Shown here: in pieces, positions 1 to 6,564 of the stretch
How the letters are laid out: every line of letters begins with the position of its first letter
Position numbering within the stretch: position 1 is the stretch's first letter
The notes under the pieces: model-generated
What the model saw: only the letters and a program-made list of their open reading frames with translations
What the model was told of the DNA's origin: nothing
Databases searched by the model: none
Position numbers and translations under genes: made by a program
Origin: DSUN01 sp035527715
GTDB taxonomy: Bacteria > Planctomycetota > PUPC01 > DSUN01
Length of the DNA stretch: 19,519 nt
Assembly: GCA_035527715.1 (NCBI GenBank)
Contig: DATKZY010000256.1
Span: 1 to 19,519 of the forward strand
Direction of reading: 5' to 3'

Positions 1-111
1 CTGCGCCGGTACGATGAGGAGGCCTGGGACCAGTACTGGCGCGATCGGATGAACCTCCAGGGTCGCTGCAAGATCCAAATCACCCAATGGGTTGTGAAGA
101 GAGTCGCTTGA
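1..111 (+). CDS. C-terminal fragment of a truncated gene, function unknown
   Basis: The first 36 codons of the window are open in frame 1 and end at a TGA at 109-111. The gene starts before the window. The visible tail is rich in charged and aromatic residues (for example DEEAWDQYWRDR) and ends in KRVA. Most codons end in G or C, as in the other real genes here, which supports coding. No domain can be recognised in so short a piece. The direct repeat at 201-253 follows about 90 bases downstream. Confidence is moderate because only the tail is visible. Confidence 0.5.
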   Translation: MRRYDEEAWDQYWRDRMNLQGRCKIQITQWVVKRVA

Positions 112-200
112 GAGAGAAACTCAAGAACTTGGGACGTTCCCGAATCGTTGCAGGCCACGTGCTACCCGTCTGCTTCTTCGGCGACGGTGTTCGGCGACGG

Positions 201-253
201 GGTCAGACCTCAATCTTCGAGGCGCTGTGGCGCTGTGGTCAGACCTCAATTTT
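201..253. repeat. Direct repeat pair GGTCAGACCTCAAT(C/T)TT
   Basis: GGTCAGACCTCAATCTT occurs at 201-217 and GGTCAGACCTCAATTTT at 237-253, differing at one base and spaced 36 bases apart. The core GGTCAGACC is itself a near palindrome (GGTC/GACC). From memory, GGTCTGACC/GGTCAGACC motifs are common dispersed repeats in planctomycete and deltaproteobacterial genomes, but I cannot confirm that here. The rest of 112-321 shows no convincing gene on either strand. Confidence 0.6.
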
Positions 254-321
254 CTGTTGTCTTGTGCGCGGTTTCTACGGCAGAGACGCCGAGCAGCCCC
301 GGTCCAACCGAAGCCGTGGGC

Positions 322-495
322 TCAGGCTTTCCTCAGTCGCCGCCATTTGCGGGCCAGGGGGTCATTCGAGGCGTCCAGGCGCTGCTGGATTCGGCGCCGC
401 ACCTCTTCGTCGGGGAGGCCCTTCCATTCGCGCCGCTGCTTCGCCTGGATCGCGTTCTTCATCTCCACGCAGTCGAAGGTCTTGACGGCTGCCAT
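322..495 (-). CDS. Small hypothetical protein, 57 aa, KTFDCVEMK-type
   Basis: This frame starts at an ATG (493-495) and ends with TGA at 322-324. A strong Shine-Dalgarno GGAGGTGG lies at 502-509 with a 6-base spacer, and nearly all codons end in G or C. The protein begins MAAVKTFDCVEMKNAIQAKQ and continues with a basic helical stretch (EVRRRIQQRLDA ... RKWRRLRKA). I recognise the KTFDCVEMK start as typical of small uncharacterised bacterial proteins often seen beside toxin-antitoxin genes. It has no signal peptide or membrane segment, so it is probably cytoplasmic. It lies 158 bases downstream of the 65-aa gene on the same strand and could be co-transcribed with it. A role as an antitoxin-like partner is inference only. 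Confidence 0.72.
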   Translation of the reverse strand: MAAVKTFDCVEMKNAIQAKQRREWKGLPDEEVRRRIQQRLDASNDPLARKWRRLRKA

Positions 496-563
496 TCTAC
501 ACCACCTCCAGGGGCGAATGAATCTCGAGCAGGGGGCAGCCGAGGCGAAGGTTCCCTGACCTC

Positions 564-592
564 AGTATCGCCTACAGGACACCGATCCCAAA
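564..592 (-). promoter_or_regulatory. Weak candidate promoter for the 57-aa gene
   Basis: On the minus strand TTTGGG (587-592) and GATACT (564-569) are separated by exactly 17 bases and lie about 70 bases upstream of the start at 495. Both boxes match the sigma70 consensus only partly, so this may be chance. Confidence 0.2.
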
Positions 593-653
593 CAGAAAGT
601 GGCCATGCGCTCGCCTCGTCTTGAGCGTTGGCCTCAGCGGCGGCCGTGGCGCT

Positions 654-851
654 TCACGCTCCCCGCTTGGTCAGGAGTTCGCGAACGGCAGGAATCAGGG
701 CGTTCGGGACCCCGATCATGGCCTGATCGGGGCTGTCATGGGCTGCCTCGTCCTCGGCAACAGCTTCCTCGTCGGTCTGGCTCTCGTAGTGCTCGAGGAC
801 TCGTCGTACTCGCTGCTCGTCCCAACCAGGCGGGAATCTGGACGGTTTCAT
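654..851 (-). CDS. Small acidic antitoxin-like hypothetical protein, 65 aa
   Basis: The start ATG at 849-851 is preceded by a perfect AGGAGG (858-863) with a 6-base spacer; the stop TGA is 654-656. The protein begins MKPSRFPPGWDEQRVRRVLE. It then has a strongly acidic stretch (EEAVAEDEAA, about residues 28-37) and ends with a motif of the type IGVPNALIPAVRELL. I recognise this layout (FPPGWxExRVRxVLxHYE, then EEAVAEDEAA, then VPxxLxPxVREL) as a common small family in cyanobacteria, planctomycetes and other phyla, usually annotated hypothetical and often placed like an antitoxin. The ATG overlaps the stop of the upstream beta-propeller gene (ATGA), so translation may be coupled. No toxin-like gene is adjacent except possibly the 57-aa gene downstream. 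Function is unproven. Confidence 0.8.
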   Translation of the reverse strand: MKPSRFPPGWDEQRVRRVLEHYESQTDEEAVAEDEAAHDSPDQAMIGVPNALIPAVRELLTKRGA

Positions 852-2596
852 CTTGCCCCTCCTGTTGTATCAATCGGGCCGGGGAGGCCGGGGCCGCCGG
901 CGGCGGTGTAGCCGTGGCTGGCGCCGCTGGGGTCGGGGCTGACCCAGAAGGCGTAGAGGGCGCCAGTCTTGAGGTGGAAACGGAAGCGGACGGGTTTGCC
1001 GCTGAGCGCGGAGAGGTCTTCCGCGCCCTGCCAGCGGATGGGGAGGCAGGTGGAGTCGAGGGGCTTTGTTGTGGGCGGGGGCTCTGTCCCCCGCGAGGAG
1101 GAGGAGAGGACGCGGGGCACGGAGGCCCCGCCCACAGGCACGGAGGCCCCGCTCACAGGCAGGGACGCCCCGCCCACAATGCAGTTGTCGGCGGCGAAGG
1201 GGGCGATGGGCTTGCCATCCTCGGCCAGGACTTCGACGCGGAGTTCGCCCTTCGGGCAGGCGAGGTTGACGAAGAGGTGCTTGCCCTTGAAGGTGACGGG
1301 ACGGGTGGTGAGGGTGCCGCCCTTGTCGTCGGCGTCCATTGACGCAAAGCCGTCGCGGCGGAGGAAGGCCAGGCCAGTCGCCGCATCGGCGTCCCACTGC
1401 CCCTTCGGCTTGGCGCGGCCAGAGAAGTAGAAGAAGAGGCGGTCGCCGACGACGAGGCAGCCGCCGCCGACGGACTGGACGTTGCCCATGTTCCAGGCGC
1501 CCTCGGTCTCGTTGACTTCGAGGAAGCGGGTGCGGTCGGGACGGCTCCAGTGGAAGCCGTCGCGGCTGTAGCCGAGGAGCACCTCGTTGCGCTTTTGGAT
1601 GCTGAGGCGGCCGCAGTCGCCGTTGTTCGGCCCCTGCCAGATGACGAAGAGGCCGAGCATGAGGCTCTCATACGGCGTGGCGTCGAGGTTGTAGAGTTGG
1701 GGCGCGAGGCCGCTCCACTGCTTGTTGGGGTTGCGCGGGTCCTCCTTCTCGCCCGAGACCCAGTTGACGCGGGCCTTGGGCAGCTTGGCGACGGCGGCGC
1801 GGGGGTCGGGGTCCTCGGTGTAGGCTCGGGCGCGGCCGCCCCAGTTGATGCGTTCGCTGATCACCCACACCTTGCGGAAGGGGTTGTAGAAGACGGTCGT
1901 GCGGTCGCCGCCGATGCGCTGCGCGGCCACGGGGTCGGACCAGCGCAACCCGTCGGCGCTCACGCGCATCACGAGTTCCCAGCCCTTGCCGCTCTCGGTG
2001 GCGAAGTACTTGAAGCGCTCCTTCGGGTCCTTCGCGTCGGCGTCGAGCCACACGAGCGTGGTGTCGTGGCGGGGCTTGGCGGGGTCGAGGCCGGGCACGA
2101 AGAGCACGTTGGTGCCGGTCTGGAAGTCGAGCTTCGGCTTCTCCCAGCGGATGCCGTCGCTGCTCGTCGCGTAGCAGACGGTCGCCAGGTAGCCGCCGCA
2201 GTACCACATCTTGAACAGCTTGTCCTGCGGGTCGAACCAGGCGCCGCCGCTGAAGGGCGCGGCGAAGAGGCCGCGGCCCTTGTTCTCCCACGGCTGGTCG
2301 GGGCGGACGATGGGGTTCTCTTTGCAGTATTCGACGCGGTGAAAGCTCCGCTTGAGCGTGGTCTCCTGAACGAGGAAGTCGTCCACGAAGAGCTGGCGGC
2401 CGACGTCAATGGGGATTACGGCTGGGGGACTGGCGAGGTAGGGCACGGGCATCGGCTCGTTGGGCGGCCTGTCGTACTTGGGCGGCCAGACGTCGGGCAG
2501 GACGATGCCGTTGTAGAGCACCTCGCCCGCTGTCGCCCGCGCCGCCGCCAGAACGCACACGCCGATGACGAACAGCCACGCAGCGGACTCCTTCAT
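848..2596 (-). CDS. Secreted five-bladed beta-propeller protein (GH43/GH32-like fold)
   Basis: This is a 582-aa protein. The start at 2596 is chosen because AAGGAG lies at 2603-2608 with a 6-base spacer and a signal peptide follows directly (residues 1-23, cleavage after ATA). The mature protein contains RQLFVDDFLV (67-76), a signature I know from planctomycete and lentisphaeral propeller proteins related to GH32/43/130. Three blade-like repeats have the pattern DGxxWxxP: 146-154, 213-222 and 344-353. A C-terminal beta-sandwich follows (about 430-560, with GELRVEVL and LSALSGKPVRFRF). It probably binds or hydrolyses a glycan outside the cytoplasm; I cannot assign catalytic acids or substrate. 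Residues 473-509 are an oddity: a low-complexity insertion encoded by an inverted-repeat DNA element, inside a loop of the C-terminal domain. The gene is divergent from the 2920-12939 cluster and overlaps the 65-aa gene. Confidence 0.85.
   Translation of the reverse strand: MKESAAWLFVIGVCVLAAARATAGEVLYNGIVLPDVWPPKYDRPPNEPMPVPYLASPPAVIPIDVGRQLFVDDFLVQETTLKRSFHRVEYCKENPIVRPDQPWENKGRGLFAAPFSGGAWFDPQDKLFKMWYCGGYLATVCYATSSDGIRWEKPKLDFQTGTNVLFVPGLDPAKPRHDTTLVWLDADAKDPKERFKYFATESGKGWELVMRVSADGLRWSDPVAAQRIGGDRTTVFYNPFRKVWVISERINWGGRARAYTEDPDPRAAVAKLPKARVNWVSGEKEDPRNPNKQWSGLAPQLYNLDATPYESLMLGLFVIWQGPNNGDCGRLSIQKRNEVLLGYSRDGFHWSRPDRTRFLEVNETEGAWNMGNVQSVGGGCLVVGDRLFFYFSGRAKPKGQWDADAATGLAFLRRDGFASMDADDKGGTLTTRPVTFKGKHLFVNLACPKGELRVEVLAEDGKPIAPFAADNCIVGGASLPVSGASVPVGGASVPRVLSSSSRGTEPPPTTKPLDSTCLPIRWQGAEDLSALSGKPVRFRFHLKTGALYAFWVSPDPSGASHGYTAAGGPGLPGPIDTTGGAR
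1070..1178 (-). repeat. In-frame palindromic repeat element inside the propeller gene
   Basis: The 109-base segment is bounded by perfect 11-base inverted repeats, TGTGGGCGGGG (1070-1080) and CCCCGCCCACA (1168-1178). On the coding strand it contains three tandem 21-base units (1177-1157, 1156-1136, 1135-1115) encoding VGGASLP, VSGASVP and VGGASVP. A serine-rich stretch and RGTEPPPT follow. It interrupts an otherwise ordinary beta-sandwich between DNC and DSTC without breaking the frame. A related element lies at 10352-10410. Confidence 0.8.
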
Positions 2597-2654
2597 CGCC
2601 GTCTCCTTTGCGTGCGGGGCCAGGGTGCCTCGAAGCCAAGTGTCGCTGCCCCCT

Positions 2655-2683
2655 ACGGTAGGCAAGCGCGGCCCGGCTGTCAA
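2655..2683 (-). promoter_or_regulatory. Candidate sigma70-type promoter of the propeller gene
   Basis: The minus strand reads TTGACA (2678-2683), a 17-base spacer, then TACCGT (2655-2660). The -35 box is perfect and the -10 box is partial. Transcription would start near 2648, giving a leader of about 50 bases that contains the Shine-Dalgarno at 2603-2608. It stands back to back with the + strand promoter at 2704-2732. Confidence 0.5.
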
Positions 2684-2703
2684 GCACGACATGGCAGCGT
2701 TCC

Positions 2704-2732
2704 TTGACAGGCGCGGGCGGCAGGAGTACCTT
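2704..2732 (+). promoter_or_regulatory. Candidate sigma70-type promoter of the 2774-12939 gene run
   Basis: TTGACA (2704-2709), a 17-base spacer and TACCTT (2727-2732) have the same design as the divergent promoter at 2655-2683. Transcription would start near 2739, about 35 bases before the start of the 49-aa ORF at 2774. The -10 box matches the consensus at only three positions, so the call rests on the perfect -35, the spacing and the position. Confidence 0.45.
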
Positions 2733-2773
2733 GGCGACATCGCTGCGGAGGGCGGCCCCGAAGGAGATGTCGA

Positions 2774-2923
2774 ATGGCGCTCTACATCGGCCTGCCCGAC
2801 CGCGGGGCCATCGGCCTCTTCGAGCCGTGGAACATCTTCGATTCGGTCTTGAAGCCGCGAGACACGCGAAAGACGCGAACCGTGCAGGCGGGGCGTCCCT
2901 GCCCCGCGAGGAGTCCCGAGTGA
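2774..2923 (+). CDS. Small ORF (49 aa) coupled to the SGNH hydrolase gene
   Basis: The ATG at 2774 follows AAGGAG (2761-2766) with a 7-base spacer, and the TGA at 2921-2923 overlaps the GTG start of the next gene (GTGA). The protein begins MALYIGLPDRGAIGLFEPWN. The first roughly 27 codons almost all end in G or C, as real genes here do. The rest (KPRDTRKTRTVQ ... ARSPE) is encoded by repeat-like DNA: CGCGAAAGACGCGAA and the hairpin at 2888-2907. It could be a leader peptide controlling the downstream gene, or the start of an older gene truncated by repeat insertion. I do not recognise a family. It has no signal peptide. Confidence 0.45.
   Translation: MALYIGLPDRGAIGLFEPWNIFDSVLKPRDTRKTRTVQAGRPCPARSPE
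2888..2907 (+). repeat. Hairpin fragment of the GC-rich repeat family, next to a ribosome-binding site
   Basis: GCGGGGC (2888-2894) and GCCCCGC (2901-2907) form a perfect 7-base stem with a 6-base loop (GTCCCT). The same GGCGGGGCGTCCCTGCC string occurs, reverse-complemented, in the element at 1070-1178. The hairpin ends one base before the GAGGAG Shine-Dalgarno (2908-2913) of the SGNH gene and could affect its translation. Confidence 0.6.
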
Positions 2924-4266
2924 ACGCAAGCAAGCTGCTCGTCCTCCTTATTCTTGCGGGCCCCGCCGCCCTTGCCGGCGAGTTTCCGAAGCCCAGGCCG
3001 CCGGCCGACCCGTCGGGCTATGGGGTGCACATTCAGCGGACGATGACGCTGCTGGCCACCAGCACACCGGAGGAACGCAACAAGGTGCGCATCCTCTTCT
3101 ACGGCCAGAGCATCACCGTGCAGAACTGGTGGAAGCTGGTCGAGGCCGACCTGCGCCAGCGGTTCCCCAACGCCGACCTCGAGTGCACGAACCTCGCCCT
3201 CGGCGGCTTCGCCTCCCAACTCCTCGTCCGCACCGCCGAATACGACCTCTATCCCTTCTACCCCGACCTCCTCATCTTCCACGTCTACGGCCACCACGTC
3301 CGCTACGAGGACATCATTCGCCGCACCCGCGAGCGCACGACCGCCGAAATCCTCATCCAGACCGACCACGTGACGAGCGAGACGGAGGACGACTGGACGA
3401 AGAAGATGAACTACACGTTCCTCCCCGCCTACGCCAAGAAATACGGCTGCCAGCTCTCCCGCATCCGCGAGTCGTGGAAGCAGTATCTCAAGGAGAACAG
3501 CCTCAAGCCCCAGCAATTCCTCCGCGACGCCGTCCACCTCAACGAGCACGGCGAGGCCCTCATGGCCGCCCTCGTCAGCCAGGAGCTGGTCTACCGTCCC
3601 GACCTGCCGCAGGACGAATGGAAGGGCCTGGTGAGGGATTACGCTGTCGGCAAGGACGTGAAGTGGGAGGGCGATCGCCTGACCCTGGAGTTCGACGGCA
3701 ACCGCGTGGTCGCCCTCGCCGAGCCCATCGGCGGTGGGAAGTGCCGCGTCCTCATTGACGGCAAGAAGCCGAGCGAGTTCCCCGAGCTGTACCACCACGC
3801 CCGCCCGAGCGGCACGGCCAACATCGGCTGGCCCGCCATCAAGGCCATCGGGCACGAGAAGCCGCTCGTCATCGAGGAATGGACCCTCACGTGCACCGGC
3901 TTCAACGACACGGCGGACGACTTCAGGTTCAGCATCGTAGGCTCGAAGACCGGCCCTGACGGCGAGGGCACGGCGAAGCAGCGGTTCGTCTCCAAGTCGG
4001 GCCGCGTCGTCATCGAGCCCGACGACTGGGTGTTCGCCTACGACCGCAAGGTGTCCAACAAGCCCATGCCCGACGGTTTCAAGGTCCGCTGGTGGACAAC
4101 CGCGCTCTTCCGCGACCAGTTCGAGGCCCCGACGCTCGGCGACTACGCGGGCCACGAGCTGGCCACGACCCTCGCCCAGGGCCTCCCCAACGCCCGGCAC
4201 AAGCTCGAACTCATTGGCAAGGCGGCCCTCAAGGCCATCCGCGTCTGTCGGCCCCCTGTCAGGTGA
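2920..4266 (+). CDS. Secreted SGNH/GDSL-type hydrolase (putative carbohydrate esterase)
   Basis: This is a 448-aa protein with a GTG start. The start is chosen because GAGGAG lies at 2908-2913 with a 6-base spacer and a signal peptide follows (residues 1-20, VNASKLLVLLILAGPAALAG). SGNH blocks are visible: block I ILFYGQSIT with the likely nucleophile Ser64, block II LALGGFAS (about 92-99) and block V DAVH with Asp203 and His206. The block III position reads YGHH (123-126), with no Asn as in the canonical GxND. A beta-rich domain follows from about residue 235. Relatives commonly remove acetyl or other acyl groups from glycans outside the cytoplasm; the substrate here is unknown. It begins inside the stop of the 49-aa ORF and is followed after 20 bases by the GNAT gene. 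It is likely the first large gene of the + strand operon. Confidence 0.83.
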   Translation: MNASKLLVLLILAGPAALAGEFPKPRPPADPSGYGVHIQRTMTLLATSTPEERNKVRILFYGQSITVQNWWKLVEADLRQRFPNADLECTNLALGGFASQLLVRTAEYDLYPFYPDLLIFHVYGHHVRYEDIIRRTRERTTAEILIQTDHVTSETEDDWTKKMNYTFLPAYAKKYGCQLSRIRESWKQYLKENSLKPQQFLRDAVHLNEHGEALMAALVSQELVYRPDLPQDEWKGLVRDYAVGKDVKWEGDRLTLEFDGNRVVALAEPIGGGKCRVLIDGKKPSEFPELYHHARPSGTANIGWPAIKAIGHEKPLVIEEWTLTCTGFNDTADDFRFSIVGSKTGPDGEGTAKQRFVSKSGRVVIEPDDWVFAYDRKVSNKPMPDGFKVRWWTTALFRDQFEAPTLGDYAGHELATTLAQGLPNARHKLELIGKAALKAIRVCRPPVR

Positions 4267-4286
4267 CTCTTGCCGGAGAGCCGCGA

Positions 4287-4748
4287 ATGGAGAGCGTATG
4301 CGTCCGCCGCGCCAGGCGGGAGGATGCCTCGACCCTGGTGGAGTTCCAGCTCCGCCTCGCCCGCGAGAGCGAGGGGCTGGAGCTGGACCGCGCGACCGTG
4401 GCCCGCGGCGTGGAGGCTGTCTTCGCCGACGCCGCCAAGGGCTGCTACTGGGTGGCCGAGGAGGCGGGCCGCGTCGTCGGCTCCCTCCTCACCATCCCCG
4501 AGTGGAGCGACTGGCGGAACGCCACGGTCCTCTGGCTCCACTCGGTCTACATCGTGCCCGAGGCCCGCCGGCGCGGCATCTTCCGGCGGCTTTACCTGAC
4601 CCTGAAGGCGATGGTGGAAAGCTCCGCGGAATTCGCCGGCCTGCGGCTGTGCGTGGACAGGCGCAACCGCGCCGCGCAACAGGTCTACGAGGCCCTCGGC
4701 ATGTCGCGCGAGCACTACCACCTCTACGAATGGCTCAAGGACCGCTGA
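4287..4748 (+). CDS. GNAT-family N-acetyltransferase
   Basis: This is a 153-aa protein, full length for the family. The start ATG follows GGAGAG (4275-4280) with a 6-base spacer. The acetyl-CoA-binding motif A is clear: LHSVYIVPEARRRGIF (about 84-99), with the RRRGIF pyrophosphate loop at 94-99. Motif B follows at NRAAQQVYEALGM (about 127-139). The EWSDWRN stretch (72-78) is typical of a widespread bacterial GNAT subgroup of about 150 aa whose substrates are mostly unknown. It has no signal peptide, so it is cytoplasmic, which makes it an odd member between secreted enzymes. It lies 20 bases after the SGNH gene and 26 bases before the beta-helix gene, so co-transcription is likely. The acceptor could be an amino sugar, a polyamine or a protein; the sequence does not decide. 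Confidence 0.9.
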   Translation: MESVCVRRARREDASTLVEFQLRLARESEGLELDRATVARGVEAVFADAAKGCYWVAEEAGRVVGSLLTIPEWSDWRNATVLWLHSVYIVPEARRRGIFRRLYLTLKAMVESSAEFAGLRLCVDRRNRAAQQVYEALGMSREHYHLYEWLKDR

Positions 4749-4774
4749 GCGGGGAGGACGACAGGAGGATTCCC

Positions 4775-6529
4775 GTGCGAGGATGTGTCGCCGTCCTGAT
4801 GCTGCTGACCGCCGCCCTTGCTCTTGCAGAGGAGCCGAAGATGCCCGAGCCGGACCTCAAGAGCCTCGACCCGCCCGTGCTCCTGCCGAACGGAGGGGAG
4901 TTCAAGACCTGGCAGCCGGTGCTGGAGTTCGCGAAGACCTACTACGTGGACGGCTCGGCAGGCTCGGACGAGAATCCCGGGACGAAGGAGAAGCCGTTCA
5001 AGACGATCCAGCGCGCGGCAGAAGTGCTCCAGCCCGGCGAGCGGGTGATCGTGGCAGCGGGCGTCTACCGCGAGTGGGTGCGGCCGCGCCGCGGCGGCTC
5101 TGGCCCCGACAAGCTGATCAGCTACCAGGCCGCACCCGGCGCTGAGGTGGTCATCCGCGGCTCTCGCGTGGTAACGGAGAAGTGGGCCTCCCTCAGCTCG
5201 CTCCAATGGGTCTGGGCGATGAAGCTGGCCCCCGAATGGTTCCCACACGGCTACAATCCCTTCGCCATCGCGAACATCACGCCCGAACAGTTCGAGCCGA
5301 TGGACTGGGCTCACCGCTGGCGCGGCAAGAAGCCTTACACGCTCCCGCGCGGCCTGGTGTTCCAGGACGGTCGGCGGCTTCGCCAGGTGGGCGAGCGCGA
5401 GGAGCTGACAAAGGAGGCGGGGACCTACCTCGTGTCGCCCGACGCCAAGGCCCTCCTCGTCCGCCTCTTCGGCGACGCCGACCCCAACAAGGCGACGATG
5501 GAGATCACCACGCAGCAATGCGTCTTCGCCCCCGAGGAGATCGGCCTCGGCTACATCCACGTCAAGGGCTTCACCATCGAGCACGCGGGCAATCCCTTCC
5601 CCTTCCCGCAGTTCGGGGCGCTCTCGACCTGGCGCGGACACCACTGGCTCATCGAAGGGAACACCGTCCGCCAGGTCAACGGCGTGGGGATTGACATCGG
5701 CGACCAGTTCTGGGCGCTCCCCAAGCCGCCCATCAAGCCCGCCTGGCACATCGTCCGCCGCAACACGGTCACTGATTGCGGCGTCTGCGGCATCCAGGGC
5801 CTCGCGGCGACCAACTGCCTGGTCGAGGAGAACCTGCTCCGCAACAACGCCTTCCACCCCGTCGAGCAATACTGGGAGACGGGCAGCATCAAGCTCCACT
5901 GCAACAACGGCACGCTCATCCGCCGCAACCGCATATTCGACACCCTGCACGGCTGCGGGATCTGGATGGACTTCGCGAACGTCAACTCCCGCTGCTGCGA
6001 GAACGTGATCGTCGGCTCGCGAACCGTCCACGGCGGCATCTTCATCGAGGCGTCGCTCGAGCCGAACCTGATTGACCGCAACGTCATCTGGGACACCCAG
6101 GGCGCGGGCATCTACGAGCACGACTGCCGCGGCCAGACCTTCGCCCACAACTTCATCGGCAAGTCGAGCGGCCCGGCCCTCCTCCTTCGCGGCAAGGTCA
6201 CCGACCGCAAGATCAAGGGCCAGCCCCTCGGCGGCGGCATGCACGTCGCCGTCAACAACGTCTTCTTCGACAACAAGGGCCTCATCAGCACGAAGGACCC
6301 CCAAGCCGACACGGGCGGCAACCTGGCCGAGGGCATCGTCGCCGCCTTCGACCGCGACACGCTCACCCTCACCTGGCACGTGACGGGCGAGCCGCCCGCT
6401 TGCGTGCCGCTCAAGCTCATCACCCGCGACCTCTTCGGCAAGCCCCTGCCCGCCGACAAGCGGGTTCCGGGGCCGTTCTGCGACGTGCCGCGAACGCCGG
6501 CCGCCGTGCGGCTGCACGAGGGGGAGTAG
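4775..6529 (+). CDS. Secreted right-handed parallel beta-helix protein (DUF1565-type)
   Basis: This is a 584-aa protein. The GTG start at 4775 is preceded by AGGAGG (4763-4768) with a 6-base spacer and gives a signal peptide of 18 residues (cleavage after ALA). The N-terminal segment YYVDGSAGSDENPGT ... PFKTIQRAAEVLQPGE (about 56-89) is the DUF1565 signature that opens many pectate-lyase-like beta-helix proteins. Residues about 260-465 carry the helix repeats, seen as recurring turns such as WLIEGNTV, HIVRRNTV, CLVEENLL, TLIRRNRI and NLIDRNVI. Such proteins are polysaccharide lyases, glycoside hydrolases or epimerases; I cannot assign a catalytic residue. It is probably periplasmic or extracellular. 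It is followed by a 183-base gap containing two hairpin repeats before the 1396-aa gene. Confidence 0.88.
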   Translation: MRGCVAVLMLLTAALALAEEPKMPEPDLKSLDPPVLLPNGGEFKTWQPVLEFAKTYYVDGSAGSDENPGTKEKPFKTIQRAAEVLQPGERVIVAAGVYREWVRPRRGGSGPDKLISYQAAPGAEVVIRGSRVVTEKWASLSSLQWVWAMKLAPEWFPHGYNPFAIANITPEQFEPMDWAHRWRGKKPYTLPRGLVFQDGRRLRQVGEREELTKEAGTYLVSPDAKALLVRLFGDADPNKATMEITTQQCVFAPEEIGLGYIHVKGFTIEHAGNPFPFPQFGALSTWRGHHWLIEGNTVRQVNGVGIDIGDQFWALPKPPIKPAWHIVRRNTVTDCGVCGIQGLAATNCLVEENLLRNNAFHPVEQYWETGSIKLHCNNGTLIRRNRIFDTLHGCGIWMDFANVNSRCCENVIVGSRTVHGGIFIEASLEPNLIDRNVIWDTQGAGIYEHDCRGQTFAHNFIGKSSGPALLLRGKVTDRKIKGQPLGGGMHVAVNNVFFDNKGLISTKDPQADTGGNLAEGIVAAFDRDTLTLTWHVTGEPPACVPLKLITRDLFGKPLPADKRVPGPFCDVPRTPAAVRLHEGE

Positions 6530-6564
6530 AGACAGAGGAGCAGCGAGGACAGGGCCTCATCCAG

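Noticed and set aside
2704..2919. N-terminal extension of the SGNH protein to an upstream TTG
   Set aside because: The extension is arginine-rich, would bury the signal peptide, and begins at the TTG of a candidate -35 box. The GTG at 2920 has a good Shine-Dalgarno.
2597..2929. N-terminal extension of the propeller protein
   Set aside because: It crosses the divergent promoter region and hides the signal peptide that starts at 2596 after AAGGAG.
4724..6517. Minus-strand open frame opposite the beta-helix gene
   Set aside because: Low-complexity translation without motifs; the + strand has a signal peptide, DUF1565 motif and helix repeats.
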